Source of the DNA: a bacterium
GTDB taxonomy: Bacteria; Patescibacteriota; Minisyncoccia; Minisyncoccales; CG1-02-41-26
Assembly: GCA_021163625.1 (NCBI GenBank)
Contig: JAGGTS010000031.1
Location: 1 to 29,057 of the forward strand
Direction: 5' to 3'
DNA: 29,057 nt
Part shown: positions 22,873 to 28,829 of the stretch, one piece after another
How the letters are laid out: every line of letters begins with the position of its first letter
How positions within the stretch are numbered: position 1 is the stretch's first letter
Translations under genes and position numbers: made by a program
The notes under the pieces: model-generated
Told to the model about the DNA's origin: nothing
Databases searched by the model: none
Seen by the model: the letters and a program-made list of their open reading frames with translations, nothing else

Positions 22873-24732
22873 ATGTTGCCTTCAGAAGAAATAAGAAAAA
22901 GTTTTTTGGATTTTTTCAAAGAAAAAGGGCATAAAATTGTTCCTTCTTCTTCCATTATTCCGGCAGACCCAACCTCTCTTTTTACTTCTGCGGGTATGCA
23001 ACAATTTGTTTTATACTTAAACGGGAGCAGAGATGTTTTAAGGGAGTTTGCGACAAGGCAGTTAGCTTCTTGCCAAAAGTGCGTCAGGACAGTTGACATA
23101 GAGGAAGTGGGCGATGATACTCACCATACTCTTTTTGAGATGCTTGGCAACTGGTCTATTGGCCAAGACCGAAATTCAGGTTATTTTAAAGAAAAAGCGA
23201 TTGAATATGCGCTTGAATTTTTTTGCGATAGATTAAAGTTTGATAAAAATAAACTGTGGATAACTTTTTTTAAAGGGGAAAAGGAAATACCCGCTGACAA
23301 GGAGGCTGTTCGTATATGGGAGAAAAACGGCATTCCAAAAGAAAGGATAAAAGGGTTTGGTTCCTCTGATAATTTTTGGGGGCCTGTTTCTGAAACAGGA
23401 CCCTGCGGCCCTTGTTCTGAAATACACTATGACAGGGGTGAGAAGTTTGGTTGCTCAAAACCCGGTTGCGGCCCAAATTGTCCCGATTGCAGCCGTTTTG
23501 TAGAGCTATGGAATCTTGTTTTTATGGAATACAATAAAGTTCACAGCAGCGCAAGTGGCAAGTTTTATTACGAGAAACTGCCTCAAAAAAGCATAGATAC
23601 AGGAATCGGTTTTGAGAGAATTGTCAGCATTATCCAAGAAAAAGACTCAGCTTATGAAACAGACCTTTTCTATCCATTGATAAAAATTATAGAAAAGATT
23701 TCGCAAAAGCCCTATGAAGACAACAAGAAAAATTTTAGGATATTAGCCGACCATCTAAGGGCAGTTTCTTTTATGATAGCCCAAGGCATTTTGCCAAACA
23801 ATTTAGGCAGGGGATATATATTAAGAAGGCTTTTAAGGAGAATTTACAGGACTGCGAATGTTTTAAGCCTTCCGTCTGGTTGGGAAAGAGAATGTATTGA
23901 TTGGATAGTTAAAAAATACAGCGGCGTTTACCCCGAGCTTTTGTCAGAAACAAATGATATTGTGATTGTCAGCAGCAAAGAATACGAAAAGTTTGGCAAG
24001 GCAATTAGGGAAGGAATGAAGTTCTTTGAAAAGTTGGTATCAGATAAATTAAAGAAAAAACTGCCAAAAGTTATTAAGGGCGAAGAAGCATTTTCCCTTT
24101 ATGAAACATACGGATTTCCTTTTGAATTTATCTTGCAATTAGCGGAGGAAAAAGGCTTTAAAGTGGACAAAGAAGGCTTTTTGAAGTGGTCTGGCAGGCA
24201 CCGTGAAATTTCCCGCAAGGGGGCAAAGAAAAAATTCGGAGGGCTTGGCATAGAAGAAATTACAAAAGAAGGCGATAGGATAAAAGTTACAAGGCTCCAT
24301 ACAGCGACGCATCTTCTTCAAGCAGCTTTGAGAAAAGTTTTAGGCAGCCAAGTTAAACAAATGGGTTCTGACATAAACCCCAAAAGGCTTCGTTTTGATT
24401 TTTCTTTCAGCAGGAAAATGACCCCCGAAGAAATTAAAAAAACTGAAGATTTGGTTAACAAAAAAATAAAACAGGCCCTAAAAGTAAAAGAGGAAAAAAT
24501 GCCCTTTAAAGAAGCAATAAATCAGGGGGCGCTTGCTTTCTTCAAGGAAAAGTATCCGGAAGTTGTAAGCGTTTATTCTATTTTTGACCAAAAGACAGGA
24601 GAAGTTTTTTCAAAAGAAGTTTGCGCTGGGCCCCATGCAAAAAGCACAAAGGAGCTTGGAAAATTCAAGATTATTAAAGAAGAGTCATCTTCGCGGGGCG
24701 TAAGGAGAATCCGCGCAGTTTTAGAACAATAA
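22873..24732 (+). CDS. alaS: Alanyl-tRNA synthetase lacking the C-terminal C-Ala domain
   Basis: A 619-residue AlaRS that charges tRNA-Ala and edits mischarged Ser/Gly. The class II catalytic core runs from the N-terminus: DPTSLFTSAGMQQF (motif 1 region), FEMLGNWSIG (motif 2 region) and TGIGFERI (motif 3). A Cys-rich insert (CSKPGCGPNCPDCSRF) precedes ELWNLVFMEYN, and the tRNA-recognition helices contain GRGYILRRLLRR. The editing domain has HTATH near 475 and CAGPH near 590, giving the zinc-binding HxxxH and CxxxH. The protein ends shortly after, at about 619, against about 875 in E. coli, so the DHHA1/C-Ala part is missing. Reading frame and ending look clean, not like a frameshift. Confidence 0.95.
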   Translation: MLPSEEIRKSFLDFFKEKGHKIVPSSSIIPADPTSLFTSAGMQQFVLYLNGSRDVLREFATRQLASCQKCVRTVDIEEVGDDTHHTLFEMLGNWSIGQDRNSGYFKEKAIEYALEFFCDRLKFDKNKLWITFFKGEKEIPADKEAVRIWEKNGIPKERIKGFGSSDNFWGPVSETGPCGPCSEIHYDRGEKFGCSKPGCGPNCPDCSRFVELWNLVFMEYNKVHSSASGKFYYEKLPQKSIDTGIGFERIVSIIQEKDSAYETDLFYPLIKIIEKISQKPYEDNKKNFRILADHLRAVSFMIAQGILPNNLGRGYILRRLLRRIYRTANVLSLPSGWERECIDWIVKKYSGVYPELLSETNDIVIVSSKEYEKFGKAIREGMKFFEKLVSDKLKKKLPKVIKGEEAFSLYETYGFPFEFILQLAEEKGFKVDKEGFLKWSGRHREISRKGAKKKFGGLGIEEITKEGDRIKVTRLHTATHLLQAALRKVLGSQVKQMGSDINPKRLRFDFSFSRKMTPEEIKKTEDLVNKKIKQALKVKEEKMPFKEAINQGALAFFKEKYPEVVSVYSIFDQKTGEVFSKEVCAGPHAKSTKELGKFKIIKEESSSRGVRRIRAVLEQ

Positions 24733-24744
24733 AACTTAGCCAAA

Positions 24745-25917
24745 ATGAAATTTCCATTTGTTAAAAAAACAAAAGAAGAAAAGTTTTTAGCCTTGGATTT
24801 TAGCTACGAATATGTTTTTGCTGCGCTTTTTAGCAAGCGGAAAGGCGAAAAAGTAATAGAAAAGGTTGCTGTCCAGCCGATAGAGAAAATTGGCGTTTTT
24901 GAATACAGAGATTTTAATTTTGAGGTTGTAAAATCCGCTGTTGATAAAATTATCGCAAAATTTAAAATCAAAAAAAAGCTTCCAAAAATCAATGTAATTG
25001 CCAGTTTTCCTTCAGACGAACTTTTGCTTGAAACCGTTGATGTTTCCGTCAAAAGGGATAAGAGTGTTGAAAACGAAAAAATATCCGAGTCGCAGGCAAG
25101 CCAGATATACGAGCAGGTAAAACAAAAAGTAAGGGAAAAAGTTCTTGACAAGGCAAGGAGAATAAAAAGCGGATTTTATTCCGAAGATATAAGGATTATA
25201 AAAGAAAAGATATTGGAAGAAAAAATTTTAGGGTATAATGTTTCATCAATTGTGGGCTTTAGGGGAGGGAGTTTGAACTTTAAAGTTTTAGTTGTTTTCT
25301 GTTCTGCCTATCATTTTAATTTTATTGAAAAATTAAAAAATGCCCTTTTTATTAAAAAAATTGGAATTTACCACAAAGTTGAGGGCCTCTCTAATTTTGT
25401 AAAAGCTTATTCTGATTCGCCAGAAATTTTTATTGAAGTAGAGGAAAAGAACACTAATGTATTTTTGTTCAAAAAAAATTTGCAGTCTATTCTCTCTTTT
25501 AATCTCGGGACATTTGCCTTTTCAGACGCTCTTTCAAAGAATCTTAATCTTACAACAAAGGAAAGGCAGGAAATTGAACAAAGGTTTTTTTTGAAAGATT
25601 TAAGCGAAAGCAGTTTAGAAAGGATACGGGATATTATTTCTCTTCCCCTAAAAGAGTGGAGCGGAAAGCTTTCATCGTTGGTATTGAAAAATGCGCAAAG
25701 CTTTAATTTTTCCTGCAGGAAAATTTTTCTTTTTAGCGAACAAAATTATTTAGAAGAAGTCAAAAATTCCATTGAAAAGTCTGATTTGGTTTCAAAGCTG
25801 AGCCAGCTTGAAAAAATTTTTTACCTTTTGCCAAATGATTTGAAAATTAAAGTTAAGGGGAAAAACAATCTTGCGGCAAACTTTACGCCATTATTTTTGT
25901 TAGTTCTCGTTGTTTAA
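24745..25917 (+). CDS. PilM/FtsA-like actin-fold protein, divergent
   Basis: A 390-residue protein without close recognisable relatives. The N-terminal strand pair EEKFLALDFSYEYVFAALFS and a second pair EIFIEVEEKNTNVFLFKKN followed by ILSFNLGTFAFSDALS look like the two phosphate-binding regions of the FtsA/PilM actin-like ATPase fold, with a variable subdomain between. Metal and nucleotide residues are poorly conserved (the second Asp appears as Glu), so ATPase activity is uncertain. There is no signal peptide; the extreme C-terminus is hydrophobic (FTPLFLLVLVV). It is 12 bases after alaS and 18 bases before a membrane protein with a large outside domain, as in the PilM-PilN type arrangement. 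Confidence 0.6.
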   Translation: MKFPFVKKTKEEKFLALDFSYEYVFAALFSKRKGEKVIEKVAVQPIEKIGVFEYRDFNFEVVKSAVDKIIAKFKIKKKLPKINVIASFPSDELLLETVDVSVKRDKSVENEKISESQASQIYEQVKQKVREKVLDKARRIKSGFYSEDIRIIKEKILEEKILGYNVSSIVGFRGGSLNFKVLVVFCSAYHFNFIEKLKNALFIKKIGIYHKVEGLSNFVKAYSDSPEIFIEVEEKNTNVFLFKKNLQSILSFNLGTFAFSDALSKNLNLTTKERQEIEQRFFLKDLSESSLERIRDIISLPLKEWSGKLSSLVLKNAQSFNFSCRKIFLFSEQNYLEEVKNSIEKSDLVSKLSQLEKIFYLLPNDLKIKVKGKNNLAANFTPLFLLVLVV

Positions 25918-25935
25918 TTTTAAAACCATAAAAAT

Positions 25936-27183
25936 ATGCAAGATAAAGTCATTGACATTTTGCCTCCCGAGGAAAGCAACCAGGAAAAGCGTTTAGAAAA
26001 GCACATTGAAATCAAAAAGAAAAAAGGGCATCGTTTTTTCGTTGTTATTTTGGTTTTATTGGCGCTTTCTTTTTCTGTTGTTTTCTTTTCTACCGCCTAT
26101 TCAAGCCTTAATATAAAACTTCAGATAGCCCAGAGGGAAGTTAGCATTCAAGACGAAATTGAAGCGGATGTCAGCCAGCTTTCAGTTGATTTTGACAAAA
26201 AGATAATACCAGCAAGGATTTTTAAATCAGAAAAAAAGGCGGTTAAAACATTCAAATCAACAGGCGAAAAAGAAGAACAGGGAAGGGCAGAGGGATTTAT
26301 CAGGATTTACAATAATAGCCGTTCCGGTTCGGTTGCCTTAAGGGCAAATACGCGGTTTCTTTCATCAAAAGGAGCAAAAATATTTACGATTCAAGACAAG
26401 GTAGTTATACCCCCCGCGCGCGTTGAAAACGGAAAAACAGTTGCCGGCTTTGTTGACGCGAAAGTTGTTGCCCAAAATCCGGGGCCTGATTACAACATAG
26501 GCCCGTCAAAGTTTTCTGTTCCGGGGTTAGTCGGCACTAATTATTATTATACTATTTGGGCAGAGTCAAAGAGCGATATGAAAGGCGGTTTTGCCAATAA
26601 AATTAGCATTGTTTCGCAAAATGATTTAGATAACGCAAAGAATAAACTGCAGGAAGAGTTAAGAGAAGAAGCAATCAGCCAGATAAAAAATGCGCTTGCC
26701 TCAAAATTTATTGTCCCAAAAGAAGCGTTTTCTGTTGATAATTTCCAATTTTCTTGCAACAAAGATGTCGGCGAACCAGCAGCAGAGTTTGAGTGCAGCG
26801 GCGACCTTTTAATGAAGGGAATAGGGTTTAAGCTTTCTGATATAAAAGACCTTGCTTCTTATCTTATCAAAAGCAATTATAAAAGTTTATCCGAAAAGCT
26901 TAGGGAAGAAACCGTTGTCCTTGATTATTATCCAAAAACTATTCTTCTAAAACAAGGAAAAGTTATTTTGTCTCTATCAGCAAAAGGCGACCTGTACAAA
27001 GCGATTGAAAAAGAAATACTTTTGTCGCAGATTATCGGCAAAGAAAGCAGCCAAATAGAAAGGGCTATTTTAAAAAGCTGTCCGCAGGCAGAGGGCGTAA
27101 AGCTTGAATTCCGGCCGTTCTGGGTTAAAAAGGCTCCAAAAAATCCCGAAAGAATTAAAATCCAGCCGGAATTTGCAGACTAA
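25936..27183 (+). CDS. Membrane-anchored baseplate-J-like protein
   Basis: A 415-residue protein with a charged N-terminal cytosolic stretch (1-32), one membrane segment at about 34-56 (FFVVILVLLALSFSVVFFST) and a long extracytoplasmic part. The segment from about 117 to 215 (GFIRIYNNSRSGSVALRAN, VIPPARVENGKTVAGFVDAKV, NPGPDYNIGPSKFSVPG) has the pattern of baseplate-J/gp47-like domains, as annotated in many CPR genomes. A helical region (about 230-265) and a further mixed domain follow. The role is unknown; pairing with the PilM-like gene suggests a cell-envelope assembly, perhaps pilus or secretion related. Its stop is directly followed by the right long inverted repeat. Confidence 0.65.
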   Translation: MQDKVIDILPPEESNQEKRLEKHIEIKKKKGHRFFVVILVLLALSFSVVFFSTAYSSLNIKLQIAQREVSIQDEIEADVSQLSVDFDKKIIPARIFKSEKKAVKTFKSTGEKEEQGRAEGFIRIYNNSRSGSVALRANTRFLSSKGAKIFTIQDKVVIPPARVENGKTVAGFVDAKVVAQNPGPDYNIGPSKFSVPGLVGTNYYYTIWAESKSDMKGGFANKISIVSQNDLDNAKNKLQEELREEAISQIKNALASKFIVPKEAFSVDNFQFSCNKDVGEPAAEFECSGDLLMKGIGFKLSDIKDLASYLIKSNYKSLSEKLREETVVLDYYPKTILLKQGKVILSLSAKGDLYKAIEKEILLSQIIGKESSQIERAILKSCPQAEGVKLEFRPFWVKKAPKNPERIKIQPEFAD

Positions 27184-27208
27184 ATTAAAAGTTGTGCTTA
27201 CCCTTTTT

Positions 27209-27229
27209 GTACTTGCCAAAGGCAAGCAC
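27209..27229. repeat. Variant 9-bp border hairpin
   Basis: GTACTTGCC (27209-27217) and GGCAAGCAC (27221-27229) pair with one mismatch. Against GTGCTTACC/GGTAAGCAC, one A-T pair has become G-C on both sides. Confidence 0.65.
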
Positions 27230-27305
27230 AAAAATCCTAAATCCTAAATCCTAAATTCTAAACAAATTCTAAATTTCCCTTTTTTTGATTTTTCATCCAA
27301 TTTAA

Positions 27306-27345
27306 TTTCTTTGAAATAACTGCCATGGCTTTTATTTCAAAGAAA
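27306..27345. repeat. 14-bp-arm hairpin module, second copy
   Basis: TTTCTTTGAAATAA (27306-27319), loop CTGCCATGGCTT, TTATTTCAAAGAAA (27332-27345). Inverted copy of 22128-22167. Confidence 0.8.
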
Positions 27346-27440
27346 ATTATTAATGATTAAAAATTCAAAATCTCTTTTAATTTTGCATTTTCATTTTTCA
27401 TTTTTCATTTTTCATTTTTCGTTTTTCGTTTTTCGCTGCC

Positions 27441-27511
27441 TTGCGAGGAGCCCCGCTTTCAGCGGGACGACGCGGCAATCTGGGATTGCTTCGTCACTTC
27501 GTTCCTCGCAA
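27441..27511. repeat. REP-like cloverleaf element, second copy
   Basis: Outer arms TTGCGAGGA (27441-27449) and TCCTCGCAA (27503-27511) with two inner hairpins. Inverted copy of 21976-22046. Confidence 0.8.
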
Positions 27512-27525
27512 TGACAGGGGGAAGG

Positions 27526-27553
27526 TTTATCAACGAGACCCGGACTCGTTGGT
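27526..27553. repeat. 28-bp palindromic bracket at the 3' side of the reverse transcriptase
   Basis: TTTAT, then CAACGAG (27531-27537), loop ACCCGGA, CTCGTTG (27545-27551), then GT. It equals 28802-28829 in 25 of 28 positions; the three differences are all in the loop, which there reads TCCGGGT. Confidence 0.85.
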
Positions 27554-27622
27554 AGAATTCCAATAGTTTAGTAATTTGAATTTGGATGTTAGCTGACAGG
27601 TAGCGGATTTTAGATTGAATGT
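27554..27622. other. Unique 69-base stretch between bracket and RT stop codon
   Basis: On the minus strand this is the 3' flank of the reverse transcriptase gene. It shows no clear terminator, no group II domain V-like GAGC hairpin and no recognisable template repeat. Except for its first four bases (AGAA, shared with the left inverted repeat) it is not repeated elsewhere in the window. Confidence 0.6.
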
Positions 27623-28795
27623 TTAAGTTTTGCGCCTGTTTTCTTTTTCCAGTTTTCTCTCAATTTTCCCGATTCTTCTTTCCAGTTTTTTCAGCAAACC
27701 AGTCAATTTTTTCAACTCCTCCAGAATTAATTTTTGTTCGTATTTGTAGCCTTTTTCCTCTAATTCCAGTTGGAAGTGTAAGGTTTGCTCGTCTGCCAGT
27801 TTTCGCGCCTTTTTAGCCATTTTCCGAAAAATATGCTTTTTTTTACAAGTATATTTTTCTTTTATTCCCAGAAGTGATTTTAAGCCGAGATTTTTTAGTA
27901 TTTTATTTGTCAGGAAAAGATTCCCTTCTTTGTTCCTGCTGTCTTTGTTCCGGCTTAAATAACGGCGTAATCTCATCCTGATAAAGCCATCAAGTTTTTC
28001 AAAAGTTCTTTTACAATGAGCGAATTTATAGTAGTGGCCAAAGCCCAAAATTTGGTTGTTTAAAGATTTGATGATTGCTTTTTGAGGTTTTTTTCTTGTT
28101 AAACGGGTTAATTTAATAATTTTCTTTTTAAAATTTTCAATTTTTTCTTCCTGAATCGTGAAATAACCGGCAAAAAAATAAAAACCGATAAAATTAACCT
28201 TATCTTGATGAAATTTTCCAGATTTTAATTTCTTTTCGTTTATTTCTAGATTTAATTCTGTTAATTTTGGCAAAATTAAGTTTTTGAGCAGAAATTCCGG
28301 CTCTTTCTTGTTTTTGCAAAAAACTAAATAATCATCCATCTGCCGAAGAAAAGGGTTTTTAAGGTTTAAGTCTAAATCCAAAAGAAAAACACTTGCTAAA
28401 ACCCAAGAAAGACGAGAACCGATTGATAGCCCTTTGCCATAGGGTGATTGAGATAAAAAGATTGGAATTTCATTTTTCAGATATTTTTTAAATCTTCTTG
28501 AGGGTTGCTTATGCTGGATTTTTTGATAAATCTCAGACATTTTTTTCAGGAGAATTTGATGATTGATGGAGGGATAATAAAGCCGAATATCAAAACGCAA
28601 AAAATAGGGATATTTTTTGGAAGTTTCTTTGACAAAGTTCAGGGCTTTGGACGGAATCGGCTGAATTAAAAAATGCTGAGGAAATTTTTCTTTTATTCTT
28701 GGCCTGAATTTCCGCAATAAAAAATCAGCCAGAAGTTTTTCCTCGGGTTTTTTGCGGGCTTTAAAATAAGGAAGATTATTTGTATTTTTAGGCAT
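27623..28795 (-). CDS. Orphan reverse transcriptase with IGxxxS motif 4 and group-II-like thumb
   Basis: A 390-residue RT. Motif 3 (A) is FLRFDIRLYYPSI with D69; motif 4 reads KGLSIGSRLSW (121-131), i.e. IGxxxS as in diversity-generating retroelements rather than QGxxxSP; the catalytic box is RQMDDYLVF with D154/D155; LNLEINEKKL and VNFIGFYF (about 181-207) match motifs 6-7. Residues about 243-280 (LNNQILGFGHYYKFAH, FEKLDGFIRMRLRRYL) resemble the group II maturase thumb. A Lys/Glu-rich coiled coil (about 322-390) replaces a DNA-binding/endonuclease domain. The finger region before motif 3 is short (about 60 residues), so a 5' truncation is possible. It is alone between two palindromic brackets; no intron RNA, template repeat or accessory gene was seen. 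Class uncertain: DGR-like, group-II-like or a new group. Confidence 0.85.
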   Translation of the reverse strand: MPKNTNNLPYFKARKKPEEKLLADFLLRKFRPRIKEKFPQHFLIQPIPSKALNFVKETSKKYPYFLRFDIRLYYPSINHQILLKKMSEIYQKIQHKQPSRRFKKYLKNEIPIFLSQSPYGKGLSIGSRLSWVLASVFLLDLDLNLKNPFLRQMDDYLVFCKNKKEPEFLLKNLILPKLTELNLEINEKKLKSGKFHQDKVNFIGFYFFAGYFTIQEEKIENFKKKIIKLTRLTRKKPQKAIIKSLNNQILGFGHYYKFAHCKRTFEKLDGFIRMRLRRYLSRNKDSRNKEGNLFLTNKILKNLGLKSLLGIKEKYTCKKKHIFRKMAKKARKLADEQTLHFQLELEEKGYKYEQKLILEELKKLTGLLKKLERRIGKIERKLEKENRRKT

Positions 28796-28801
28796 ATAAC
28801 G

Positions 28802-28829
28802 TTTATCAACGAGTCCGGGTCTCGTTGGT
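28802..28829. repeat. 28-bp palindromic bracket at the 5' side of the reverse transcriptase
   Basis: TTTAT, CAACGAG (28807-28813), loop TCCGGGT, CTCGTTG (28821-28827), GT. Flanks are in the same orientation as at 27526-27553 while the loop is the reverse complement. It begins only six bases upstream of the RT start codon. Confidence 0.85.

Larger units (their letters stand above)
27191..27557. repeat. Right copy of the long inverted repeat (367 bp)
   Basis: Inverted counterpart of 21930-22260. Relative to that copy it has extra A/T heptads, extra TTTTTCAT/TTTTTCGT units (about 27387-27434) and an end module enlarged to two hairpin-like parts (27194-27229). Hairpins, cloverleaf and palindrome are otherwise intact. 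After 27557 the sequence departs from the left copy and runs into the 3' flank of the reverse transcriptase. Confidence 0.92.

Noticed and set aside
22873..24732. alaS as a frameshifted pseudogene
   Set aside because: All catalytic and editing motifs are intact and the next gene starts 12 bases later, leaving no remnant of a C-Ala domain.
27557..28801. RT gene as a group II intron ORF
   Set aside because: No room for intron RNA domains on either side, no domain V-like hairpin in the 69-base 3' flank, and the 5' side is repeat DNA right up to the start codon.
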